A stretch of 64,000 nt of DNA from Mercurialis annua. Its lineage: Eukaryota; Streptophyta; Magnoliopsida; Malpighiales; Euphorbiaceae. The stretch lies in NCBI RefSeq assembly GCF_937616625.2, contig NC_065571.1, positions 54,855,651 through 54,919,650 on the forward strand, read 5' to 3'. This document shows, one piece after another, positions 43,642-64,000 of this stretch (its first letter is position 1; the number at the start of each line of letters is the position of its first letter). The notes under the pieces were generated by a model that made no database searches, was not told the origin of the DNA, and saw nothing but the letters and a program-made list of their open reading frames with translations. Made by a program: the position numbers and the translations under genes.

Positions 43642-45002
43642 TGCCGCGCAAGTTTATGATTCTAATTATAAGTGTGAATCTATGGTTGTGTTCTGATCAG
43701 CAGTTCCCTTGAAATAAATGAGGAGCTGATAAATTATAGGATTCACGTCCCCTTGAATGTGCTGTATTTGTAGCTGAACGTGAATTTGTATGTATGTAAG
43801 TGTAATTTAGCAATAAATTTTGATTGTTTGTAGGCTTCGAATGAGCAATTGCTCTCTGATCTATCAAGTGTATATGCATAAATATGAATTCCGATAGAGC
43901 TGTACAACTCTTTTGAGGCCATTGTTTCTTTAAACTGCATTGTTTCTGTAAATCTATGTAGCTACAGTTAATAACGATAGCCGCCTTACATGGCCGGATA
44001 AGCTAACTTTTATAGATAGCTGCTCTTCGCTTATGGTCTTAAAAATGTCACTAAAAATGATTTTTTTCCTTTAGGAGTCCTATTATGCAGCCATCAGAAA
44101 GTGACAAACTGTTAAATACTGGATAAGTTTGCTATTTATTGTTTTGTTCTAATAGCAAAATAAATTCAAATTTTTACCCGTTGTAATTTTCTTTAAAGCT
44201 TTTGTTTTTTTTTTGTTATAATGTTCTGATTTTATTATTTTTTATTATTTTGTTGCAATTGTAGCTAATTCTTTTCCAATCAATTTAATTGTTTTAATTT
44301 TTAGTTGAATTTATAAATTAATTCCGTAATTGGTAAAATCTAATTTTTAAAATTTTAAAATCAAAATTAATATTAAAATATAATTCTTAATTCTCTTAAC
44401 TTTTTTGGTTGTTGAAGAAAAAAATATTAAATCTGAAGCTAAAAATGAACAAAAAAAATCAAATAAAGTTAGGTATTGTAATGTCAAAAATGGTTAAAAT
44501 TGTAATGAAATATTAAAATTAAAACATAATTATAAAAATTAAAAATTTTGGATAAATCGCGCATAAAGACTTTGAATTTATTTTTCTATTAAACCTTTAT
44601 TTTATAATAAATTAATTACGATCACCTTTAAAGTTAGGTTTTAAATTATTACTATTTTCTCAGAATCATAAAAATCACCATATTTTCTAATTTTTAGATA
44701 TTTGATGATTGAAAATGCAGCTAAAAAAATAGAAGAAAAACAGTATACTTTCACGAGAAAGACATTTGATAGTCACACTTATTAACTCCGAGAATATGTT
44801 GAATTTAGAAACAGGTAGTTAAAGAAGTTATTCAGAATGAAAAATCTTATTGAACTTACAATTACAGCTTCTAGGCACACACACTCGAATAATAACTTAC
44901 ACAGCACACCACACATGTTAACACAGGTCTCTCTCTTCTTTATGATAAATACACACTTTATACTCTTTATAAGTAGCTTTTCTCATCAATAAAGCCACAA
45001 AA
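43642..45002. other. Shared 3' region of two convergent genes
   Basis: Contains the 3' untranslated regions of the dioxygenase (left) and the malic enzyme (right), with AT-rich DNA in the middle. Short minus-strand frames at 43697-43940 are not genes. Confidence 0.5.
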
Positions 45003-49579
<4,577 letters not shown>

Positions 49580-49860
49580 TGTACTATTGACTTCCCGGTT
49601 GACTCTTTTTCCCCCTAAAACGCAGTGTTTAATAACAAGTTCAGAAATAGAGATGATTTAGTAAGTAAGAACTGAGAAGAGAGTGTGATATTATAAGGAA
49701 GAAAGTTAAAAGAGAGAGCAATTATTTTAAAGATGGAGAAAATAAAATATCTCTCGTCTTTTCAATTTCATTCGTACAGCAAAATGGAGAGAGAGAGATA
49801 TTTAACGACAAATTTGTCGTGTTCGGCGGTGGAGGGACAGTAAGAAAGAGGAATGGTTTT
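49580..49860 (-). promoter_or_regulatory. Leader and proximal promoter of the malic enzyme gene
   Basis: On the minus strand, downstream of an AT-rich region, there are CT-rich runs (TCTCTCTCTC near 49790 and CTCTCTTTTAAC near 49710) before the ATG at 49579, typical of plant leaders. No upstream ATG-initiated frame of note. Confidence 0.35.
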
Positions 49861-51183
49861 AAAAGTTTTAATCGTTTTTTTTATTTTATTTTTTGGCGAA
49901 TGGACTAGGTGGGTACTTGTCGGGTGTTAAAATGGATATGGATGTGGATATTCTTTGGATTATTATTAGGCAATATCATAAATATATTCTACATTTCATT
50001 TATTTCATTTTTAATGTGTTTTTTTTTGGTGTTTTTTGTATTTGGTCGTTTTATTTTTGAAAATAATTTTATTAATTCTCTTTTTATTTTTTTATTTGGT
50101 GCATATACTTCTAAAAATTATTTTACTTAATTCTTATATTTACGAAGAAGGTATCACACTTTTGTACTTTTACTAATAATAAGATTTTATAAAACTATTT
50201 TTTGATAGTGTTACTTTAATTAATAATGTCATTGTAATTCTTCCAATAGTGATAATTTAATAAAATAGTATTTTTTTTTTATAAAACAAAATAACCATAG
50301 ACGTAAATTTAATGGTAGAGTAATTCTATATTATGACTACTATTTGGCATTTTAAAAAATGGCAGAATTTTAGACTTATATGAAAAATTGTTACTCCCAT
50401 AAATTGTCTTTTCATCTTTAAAGAGAATGATCAATAATCTATAAATAAAAAAAATTCTCTTTATTGATGATTAGCAGTTGGAATGACAATTGTTCTATCT
50501 CTAATTTTTTTTTTTTATTTTAACTGGCTCATTTAGTGGTTAATAATTTAGTATATAAATGACTGGTTGACAGTATCATCATTTGACCATAAATGGCTCA
50601 CTCGTTTATATCATTAATGTTTGTATTGTTATTATTGACACCTTATATATACTATTCAAAACCTGCCCTTACACTATATATATTTAGATTCGGGCTGGAC
50701 ATTTTTGGACTTATATGAAAAATTACATAAAAATAAAAATCTAAGACATGTAATTTTTTTACAAATTTGAGCCGGACTTGAGATAAAATTTATTGTCCAA
50801 GTTTAGCCGAACATAGACGGACATAGATAGCCTGGACGGATATCAAACCCCATAAATAAGTTTAGTAGCCTATTTTACGTAAGGGAATAAATATCATTTT
50901 GAGAAAGTTATGACTTTGAGGCAACTACTTTCGTTACTATATTTTACAGTTCCGCTCTTGATACCTATCCCTCCTTTAGTTGAACCAGTTGTTATAGTGC
51001 TGAAATGTTTTTTTTATAGTGAAATATGAATATAAATTTTAAATTTTATTTTTATTTTTCAGAGAAATTCCAATTTAAATTGAAAAATCCAATATATTTA
51101 CACAATTTCTACATTAATATTTATTATTTTTATCATGAAAGCATCTTCGAGCTAATTACACTTTAGTATACATAAACATGATT
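49861..51183. other. AT-rich spacer without a gene
   Basis: No coding region. The plus-strand frame at 49909-50130 is a poly-Phe/Ile artefact of T-rich DNA. Confidence 0.45.
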
Positions 51184-51375
51184 TTTAGGTAGACTCAATC
51201 CATCACGTCATCAGTGGAATACACCTATCGAATTATGACACATCATGAAAATAATGGCACTATCGTAATATTACTATTTAAAAGTGTAAAAAAATCATGA
51301 ATAAAATTACGATAGTGCCACTATTTTAATAACGTGTCATAATATGATATTGTAGTTCACAAATTAATCTCTCAA
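51184..51375. mobile_element. Foldback MITE, AAATTTTTAGGTAGACTGAA family
   Basis: Left end ATTTTTAGGTAGACTCAATC; core blocks GACACATCATGAAAATAATG and CATTATTTTAATAACGTGTC-like are inverted around ACTATCGTAATATTACT. The right end is eroded. Confidence 0.6.
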
Positions 51376-51525
51376 CATAAACATATAGAAAAAGACTAAG
51401 AAAACTAAAGCAGAAAGTAGACGATAGTCAAATTACCACTCCTAAGATAAATATATTGCAAATTGATCGTACTTAAACTTTCATTAATTACAATTTCTTC
51501 AATCATTCAAATGCAACCTTTTGCA

Positions 51526-51791
51526 GTCAACTAATTGCACCTCAACTAAACATAGAATTCAAATGATAATTATGAACCATCCAAAATCTTCACCAACCAC
51601 GTTGAAGATTAATCCTATATATATATATTTCAAATTGCATTAAGATATTACAAATTGGCTACTGCAATTTTTTAAATCAGCATCTAATCATCCTTCACCC
51701 GATTCATATTTGAGAACTCACAACTCCAAGAATGGACAATAAGAACCAGCAAAATGCAGAATTATATTCTTGCAAACCTGGCTCTCAGGTG
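51526..51791. repeat. Dispersed repeat shared with 59826-59981
   Basis: Shared blocks in the same order: GTCAACTA-TT-GCA-CTCA, TCAAATGA, AACCATCCAAAAT, CCACGTTGAAGA, TTAAGATATTA, ATTGGCT and ACCTGGCTCTCAG. In both places the block lies downstream of the 3' end of a minus-strand gene (SnRK1 here, the RDR gene there). Confidence 0.6.
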
Positions 51792-51890
51792 ACCTAGCGA
51801 CTTCAAGGAGTGACAAACTGATCTTCAGTAGGTCAATCCTTGCCGTAAACATCCTAACGCCACCGCCACCGTCAACGGTGGTTTTAGGCA
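51792..51890 (-). pseudogene. Fragment of malic enzyme exon 1
   Basis: About 95 bp nearly identical to the 3' part of malic enzyme exon 1 (49427-49525). It includes AAGGAGTGACAAACTGATCT and GCCGTAAACATCCT, plus the first bases of intron 1 (CTAG followed by GT on the minus strand). It has a deletion of about 10 bp after CCTAGCGA and a single-base loss in ATCCT(C)AACGCC, so it cannot encode the enzyme. It directly adjoins the dispersed repeat at 51526-51791, so the two are a composite. Confidence 0.85.
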
Positions 51891-51975
51891 GGGGTAGCGT
51901 TCAAATATGGGTTAGGGAGATTATGAACTTTGGATGAAATAATACTTTTAGTACAATATTGACCATATGAATGGT

Positions 51976-51978
<3 letters not shown>

Positions 51979-52061
<83 letters not shown>
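51979..52061. repeat. (TA)n microsatellite
   Basis: About 41 uninterrupted TA units just after the malic enzyme exon fragment; likely length-polymorphic. Confidence 0.95.
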
Positions 52062-52064
<3 letters not shown>

Positions 52065-52439
52065 TCCACTAAAAAATGAATTCTAAAAAATAATTACAGG
52101 AAGAGTTACATGCACTAAATGGTAAATGATTAATTACACCCTTGCTCAAAAGCAACAGCTAATTGAAGGGTTTATCCTTAAGAATTTATGAAAATATCCA
52201 ACTAGACAGACATTGAGAAACATCCAATGGAAAAAGAAATCAGACTGTCAAATACGGATTACTACTAGTGATTTGGCCAACCTAAGGTTAGCTTCACGCA
52301 ACAATTACCCACATATAAAATCGAGGGGCGAAAGTTGAGCAGTAAACGTTAAAAGTCTGAACGACTTATTTACATCGTGATTTCTGAGTCACTGGGATAG
52401 CAAGATATCCGTGGACTGATGAGCATACTCTTTATCAAG

Positions 52440-57960
<5,521 letters not shown>

Positions 57961-58599
57961 CTAGGATTAAAGTTTTATTTTCTTGAATTGTGAAATAGAT
58001 AAGGATTAATTATTTACTTAATTTCTCAGTTAAAAGTTAAAACTTTTCCATTTTTTTTTTTAAAAAATTCTCTTCAAAGAAGGTGTGGAATAAGTTTTTC
58101 GCAGTTGCAGATTCCTAGAGGACACGATGAATTATTATTTGTTTACTAGAATCTATCAGATCCTTCAACTTGTGACTCAAGATCCAATAGCTCAAATTTA
58201 ATCATTTTAATCAATTAAATTTTTATTTTTTATTTTTTGACAATTAAGGACAACATTGTATTTACGAAGAAATTTATGAAACATAATGAATCAATTCGTC
58301 CTTAATTGATCAAAAAATAAAGAATATTGTCTTAAATTATTTAACAATAGAGAGTATTGTACCTAATTGATCAAAATAACTGAAAGTGAGTTATTTAATT
58401 CCGAGTCATAACTTCGGAAATCGAATTGACTTTTTACTCAATTTCTATTTATGAAAATGACACTATTGTCCCTCAAAATTTTATAAAGGACAATTTTGTT
58501 TTTGGAAATGGTAAAAAATAATTAAAATTAATGAGATTTCTTTTCTTTTTCTTTTCCATTTGAGATGTAATTTTGGAATTTTGTCTATAAAATGAAAAA

Positions 58600-58795
58600 T
58601 TACCCAATCATTTATGGATCAAGCCAATCATATTATAACATGCCATTAAAATAGTGGCTATCATAATATCGCTATTAAAGGTGTAAAAAGGTAGCAATCA
58701 AAATTACGATAATACCATTATTTTAATGACGTGTTATAATATAATTGGCTAGTCCATAGATGACATGTTAGACTGAATCTATTTAATAATTTCTC
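58600..58795. mobile_element. Foldback MITE, AAATTTTTAGGTAGACTGAA family
   Basis: Arms AAGCCAATCATATTATAACA and TGTTATAATATAATTGGCT-like pair around a core of CATTAAAATAGTGGCTATCA. The outer right end is TTAGACTGAATCTATTTAAT. Confidence 0.68.
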
Positions 58796-59825
58796 CTCTA
58801 AAATGCATGCTTGAAGGAAGACACATTTATTATGTAGACAAGGTATGTCCTATTTATGTGACATGGAAGGAATCATACACAATTAAAATGCTCTCTTAAG
58901 GTGTTTTTTCACTAAAGATTGTTGCAGAAACGAGATTTGTTGATTCTGAAAGCTCATTCTAGTTTTTTAAATATGAAGTGGATTATTGCTGCTTTTTCCA
59001 AATTCCAAACTAATCAGTGTTGTTGGAATCACATCGAAGCTTAGTCCGAAATTATAAGCTTCATTACTCCATGGACAATGTTGTGTAGGAGTGAAGAACA
59101 GATCAAAACCGATTTTTTAAACCGAAACGAAATAGTAGCTCAGTTCGGTTTCTATTTATATTTGGTTCAGTTCAGTTTTCATTTGTATAAAACCGAACTG
59201 AATTGAAAACCGAATAACCTATATATTAAAAAACAATTATTATACATATGTCCTTATGGTAAATTTGTATGGTGTTGAACCTTAAGACTAGGGTTTAAAT
59301 CCTAGTTCCACCAATTTTGAGACATTTATTTTTTTCTATCTAAAAAAAGTTGTAAAATATAAACCACTTTGTTACATGTGAGTTTTGAGTGAATAGAGAG
59401 GCCAGATGCTTTTTCAACCAGGAGAGCACATAGAAAAAGCTTCATTGCTAGCAAAATTAATTTTAATACGAACTTTTAATTTTGACAATTTAATACATAA
59501 AGTATCATTTTGCAATTTCAAACACCTAATAATTTTTCGTCAAAAAAATGACAAACACAAAGACCGGGAAAAACACTTTTCCGACATACACATCATTTTT
59601 TGATGAAAAAATCGATTGGTATTTAAAATTGCAAAACACGCTAAAATTGGTGGTTTTTTAAACAATTAAACCTATAGAAAACCACTAAGAAAAATTCAAA
59701 ATACTACCATTCCTAGGAAATATATATTCATGGAAGATTGATCCTGCTAATTTATTTTTTAACATTTTTGCTCATCTATTCACATAGTATACAACAACTT
59801 TCACTTATTTTTATCCAATTTTCAG

Positions 59826-59981
59826 GTGTCAACTATTAGCATCTCAGTTCAAATGAACCTTCCAAAATGCTAAACAAACCACGTTGAAGAGGAACATTAA
59901 TCTCTCAAAGTGGATTAAGATATTAAGAATTGGCTGTTGCAAGACTCAGAACACGGACAAGCTCCGACCTGGCTCTCAGTG
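59826..59981. repeat. Dispersed repeat shared with 51526-51791
   Basis: Shorter copy, ending ACCTGGCTCTCAGTGGACAA, about 120 bp beyond the 3' end of the RDR coding region. It also has the downstream GGACAATAAGA seen inside the longer copy in a different position, so one copy has rearranged. Confidence 0.6.
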
Positions 59982-60100
59982 GACAATAAGACGGGAAGAT
60001 AAATAATATAGATAGAATTGTACACTACATAACATTGGTTTAATTTAAGTTTAACCTACAGACATTCTACATTACTATATCATTTTACAATATACCTGGT

Positions 60101-63100
60101 TTAACCAAACATCTCCTTCAAAACAGAAGGAACACAGGTTATACTATGTTCACTCTGACTTATGATGTAATATTTGCACAGAGCTCGACCCGCTAGTTTC
60201 CAGGCAAATCCACATCTTGAAACATCTCCTCGGCTCTTAGCATAATCATAGCATACCTCATAAAGAGCAAGGGCGTCCTCGAAAACGTCAGCAATTGGCC
60301 TTTTGCTCTCTTCAAACTCAGGAGCCTCGTACAGTAGCTACACAGACATGGCCATTGACCGATTAGCAGAGGATGAGAAACCAGGGTTAGCTTAAGTTTC
60401 GAAAAAAATTGTAGTTTTAGAAAATTAAGGTGACAAATGAAAGATGCTCGACTAATCACCTGTTTGTATTTTTTGACGACTTCATCAGCAGATTCGTTTT
60501 TCAATTCTCTGTTTATATCTATGTTACGGTCCAGTGCAGCTGTCATGTCTTGCCTGTACTGGCCGTAGAGTTGCTCCCACTTCAGACGGGATGATGCAGA
60601 GACTTGGTTCTCAAAATAAGGAAGTTTCCAAACTTCTAAAAATATTTATAAATTAATAGATATGAGTAATTATCTTATGCGGTAACCATGTCTTGTTATT
60701 TTATAGCAAACCTCTCCTGTGTTTATAAATGTGAGAGAAGTATTGTAAAATGACATGGCATACTGGTTGTATTGAATAATTTCTTAATAGATTCGATAAA
60801 TGAATAAGTGGAATGTGGACAAAAAAAACAAGACTTGTTCAAATGACAGCTCCAGAAATTTAAAACGATGTGAAAATTTTCAGTAAAGTCTTACCTGTCT
60901 TTGATGATTCTTCATCTTCCTGATAAGATTTTACTTTATCATAAATTAACCCAAGAATAGAAGTAGATGTGTAAGATATATCTTCATTCCTTTCCATATA
61001 GTGCGGGAACATATCAGCTTTCAAATCTTCAGGAACTTCAATCTGTTTTAAAGTGGGATAAATAAGCTTGGACAATCATTTCAAAAAAATAGAGAAACAT
61101 TTATCCTTTTTACTATATAGCAAAACAAACTTTGATGGATGACTCATAAGAGCATAACTTAAATAGTCACATCAATTCCAATAAAGGTTCATTTCGCCTC
61201 TCCAACTTATGACAAAAAATCAGAAAAAGTCCAAGTTCATAATTTTGGATACGATACCCCACAACTTATCAACTTTAGGTCAGTTTACACCTTTAACCAT
61301 CAAGATCTGAACAAGTCGCATGTACACCCTAGTACATGTTCCTCAGCTCTGAGGACATCTCCCAAGAGCGGGAAGATTGACATTAGCTTAGAATGTAAAC
61401 TGACTAAAAATTGAAATGTCCAAAACACTAACTTGGACTCTTTTGATATTTTGTCATAGTCGGAGAGGCGAAAACCTCTGTGGAAGAAAGCATTGGAGGC
61501 AAAATTCATAAGTAGTTGCATTCTAACTTGAGAGAAATCATAATATTAGAATATATTTGAAGTAGCTTCAAAAGGCAAAAAATAAAGAGTTGTGAGACTA
61601 ACCTTTGCCCCGCCTTTTTTCGGTGCATCAAGAGCATCATAGTATATATCAATCAACCGGCACATATTTCTCTTCATGAAAAGTCTCTCATCACTATCAT
61701 CCGGCAATGTAAGGAGCCGATCCATTATTGCCAGCCAACTATCAGCTGCCACACCCACAGTGTAGCTAGGAGCACCAGAAAGCAATCCAAATAGAGTTAA
61801 TTGGGGTATTCCATAACAAGAAATCCATCAGTCCTTATACTTAAGAAGCACAGATACTTTACGGTATTGAATGATTTAGTGTAGTCTACCAACAAGATGA
61901 AATACAATAAACAAGAACATTATGAAGGTCAAATTTTTGTATTTGTAATAGCAATAGAATGCATACCTTGGCTGAAACCTGGTCAGCAAAAAATACTTGA
62001 AAAGTTCATCCTCCAAATCCTCATCAGGAAACTCACTTGGTTTTTTGGTTGACACATTAGAGGGTAAAGAAGAAGATATCCAAGGTTCACTCGGTTTAAA
62101 GTATTCCAGCAGCTAGGGGAAAACAAAAGTAGATGGTTAACTTTTAGAAACAAATGAGCTATAATTTAGGAATCGAAGTAAACATAAACAAAAACTTTCT
62201 AGTTGTTCTTAGCTACTAGTAAACATCCACATTCAAACATGCGCAGTACAATGACAAAAGTAAGCCGAATCATGAAATACACACACAAAAATGATTAAAT
62301 AATGGCTCTCTTCCTCTGTTTCTGAAACTCCTTAGACAAAGAGGGTAAATAATTCACTCAAATGCAACCCTTAATAGAACTTCAGTCACTAAAGAATAAA
62401 CACCATGTGAGTTGAGAATAAAAAGTGATAAAACATGCATTTAGCCCACATGTAATGCAACGCAGACAGGCCCAATAAAATGTGTTGTCAAAACCCCGCT
62501 AAATACCATACACCTTAAAAAAATTCTTCAGGACTAGAGCTTCTGCAAGTAATAAAAGAACCACTACCAGAATCTGAGAAAAATGATCACCTCAGGATTT
62601 CGAGAAACAAAATACATGTCACCATCATAGTCGCCTCCAGCTATCTCATCTGCCAAAGATCGTGGTCCTTTACAAGGAAAGAATATAGCATATTTTGCAT
62701 TTCCTACAAAATCTTCTAAAGCCTTCACATATGTCGCTGTTAGAACATGTACATCACCAAAATGTAAACCGGGATTTCGGTATACTAACACCCTGCCAGA
62801 GACATGCCCATTATCCCTGCAATAAATCACAATGAAAAACACTCCTTTAAGTATGAGAAAAATTGCAGCCCTACAATTTCCATGATTTAAAAATGATATT
62901 TTCCAGAATAGGTGGGAAAGGATTTTTCACCAGAAGTGAAGTTTTCAGTGCAAATGACTGGACACACTAGTAAACCTTTTGACCTTGGCCTTAAATGTTC
63001 ACAAGGAATCTCAAAAATGTCAATTTCAGCTGTTACAAATGATAATGATTAGTGTCAAAATTTGAGGCACAATTTTTGTCATTGTAATAGAACATATGCC

Positions 63101-64000
63101 ACAAACAGTTTCCTGATCCTCTATGATTTTACTTTCTTTCAGTATTCACTTCCTTTTAATTCCATGAATCCACATTTTCGTTCAGCATATACTTCTACTC
63201 GTTATCATTTTAAAAAATGGATGCCCAACACTAACTAATGGGAAGCTTAAGAAAGTAATAAACAAACAATAATGTGCTGCACAAGTTTAGCTGCAATAAT
63301 CACCTATTAATATTATTGCATAAGAAGGCCAATAATTGTCTCACTCGCGCACACATGGAAAGAATAGAATGAATTGATCACAATGCCTTGCAGCTCAACA
63401 ACAAGAAAATTAAATATGCAATAGCTTACGTACAATATAATACAAACTTCATCCTTCTCTAGGAGTCCAGTAGGATCAACAGTCCCCATTAAATAATAAG
63501 ATTCAGGCACAGGAAGTTTTCCCACTTTAAGATTTTTCTTTTCCTCCTTCATCAATGCACGCAGACGCTGTTGCAAGTATGATTCTTCAAGGGGAATACC
63601 AGATAAAATCATTTGTGCCACAATGAAATCATCCATCTCACCGTAGTTGGCAGCAACTGTGTAAAGCAAAACAATATAACAAACGTTACGTCCTCTAAAG
63701 TTCAAAATAGAGGCAATTACAGATATAACTGCAGTGACAAATACACAGATATTACACAAAATACAGATATAATATGAAAAACTAACATTGACATGTGAAC
63801 CACTGTAAAGGATATTTAATACAAAACTGAACAGCAGACCACAAAACTAGTATAAAGGTCAAAACGGCCTGTATGAGAACTTCTGTAACCAAATGACATG
63901 AAGTACCAGAAAACTACCTCCTAGAGCTGTGCGCTTTTTCGAGAGAGCACCTTGCGCATCTAGCAAAGTATTTTCCAATATGTCCATAAAGAACTTTTCA
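60101..64000 (-). CDS. RNA-dependent RNA polymerase, RDR-gamma (RDR3/4/5-like), C-terminal part
   Basis: Eight exons are visible: beyond 64000 to 63918, 63656-63434, 62816-62591, 62112-61967, 61765-61603, 61042-60895, 60635-60460, 60337-60101 (TAA). About 466 C-terminal residues splice in frame; the N-terminal part lies beyond the window. The catalytic loop is in exon 3 of those seen: GPRSLADEIAGGDYDGDMYF, with three acidic residues in DxDGD. The plant RDR1/2/6 clade has DLDGD and the gamma clade usually DFDGD; here the second position is Tyr. Neighbouring VYRNPGLHFGDVHVLTATYV is also gamma-like. Members of this clade copy RNA into double-stranded RNA in principle, but their biological role is poorly defined. 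No frame damage is seen in this part. Confidence 0.92.
61185..61478. mobile_element. Foldback element in an RDR intron
   Basis: Left GGTTCATTTCGCCTCTCC and right GGAGAGGCGAAAACC are inverted, extended by ACTTATGACAAAAAATCA and TGATATTTTGTCATAGT, and by GTCAGTTTACA and TGTAAACTGAC. Lies between the exons at 61603 and 61042. No target duplication identified. Confidence 0.68.

Larger units (their letters stand above)
57961..60100. other. Spacer between SnRK1 and the RDR gene
   Basis: No gene. Contains a MITE (58600-58795), a short inverted block of AACCGAA and TTCGGTT motifs (about 59100-59215), a degenerate tRNA-like stretch (about 59235-59310, GGGTTTAAATCC), and the dispersed repeat at 59826-59981. 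Confidence 0.5.

Noticed and set aside
43243..43940. Several small frames at the 3' end of the dioxygenase gene
   Set aside because: They overlap exon 10, exon 11 and the 3' untranslated region in wrong frames or strands.
49909..50130. 73-codon frame rich in Phe and Ile
   Set aside because: Low-complexity T-rich DNA; no homology or gene structure.
59235..59310. tRNA-like stretch with GGGTTTAAATCC
   Set aside because: Only the B-box-like part is convincing; no complete cloverleaf or SINE borders could be drawn.

Overview
This is a plant nuclear window, almost certainly from a eudicot and probably a rosid. It is very AT-rich, genes have many short introns with GT-AG borders, and four multi-exon genes can be spliced exactly in frame into full-length or C-terminal plant proteins. 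Short miniature transposons fill most of the space between genes.

Left third (1-22 kb): a tandem cluster of four small intronless RING-H2 genes (2814, 5938, 9478, 18327; all + strand, 100-104 residues). Repeated flanking blocks show that the duplication unit included intergenic DNA. The spacers hold a TRIM retroelement, two tRNA-derived SINE families, and many foldback miniature elements with 9-bp target duplications (Mutator-like). Between 10630 and 13089 three of these foldbacks sit inside an older one, each with its own target duplication. At 20171-21903 a larger Mutator-like element carries a GC-richer gene fragment made of duplicated exon-like modules.

Middle (22-36 kb): more foldback elements, then an F-box/LRR/FBD gene (28917-35299) broken by a complete, very young Ty1/copia retrotransposon (29136-33766) with an intact 1379-residue polyprotein and a perfect GTCGC target duplication. 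Removing the element and one target copy leaves the F-box reading frame continuous. An hAT element and a Mutator-like foldback lie end to end just upstream of its ATG.

Right part (36-64 kb): four conserved housekeeping or regulatory genes. A 2-oxoglutarate/Fe(II) dioxygenase (+, 40331-43641, 11 exons, 334 aa) faces a cytosolic-type NADP-malic enzyme (-, 45003-49579, 18 exons, 591 aa). Next come a SnRK1 alpha catalytic subunit (-, 52440-57483, 10 coding exons, 514 aa) and the C-terminal half of an RDR-gamma type RNA-dependent RNA polymerase (-, 60101 to beyond the right edge). A mutated fragment of malic enzyme exon 1 lies 2.2 kb upstream of that gene. Introns of the dioxygenase, malic enzyme, SnRK1 and RDR genes also contain miniature elements or inverted repeats.

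The genes do not form a pathway. The malic enzyme (carbon/NADPH supply) and SnRK1 (energy sensing) are neighbours, but nothing in the sequence links them functionally. Element borders rest on reading terminal inverted repeats and target duplications by eye and may be off by a base or two.
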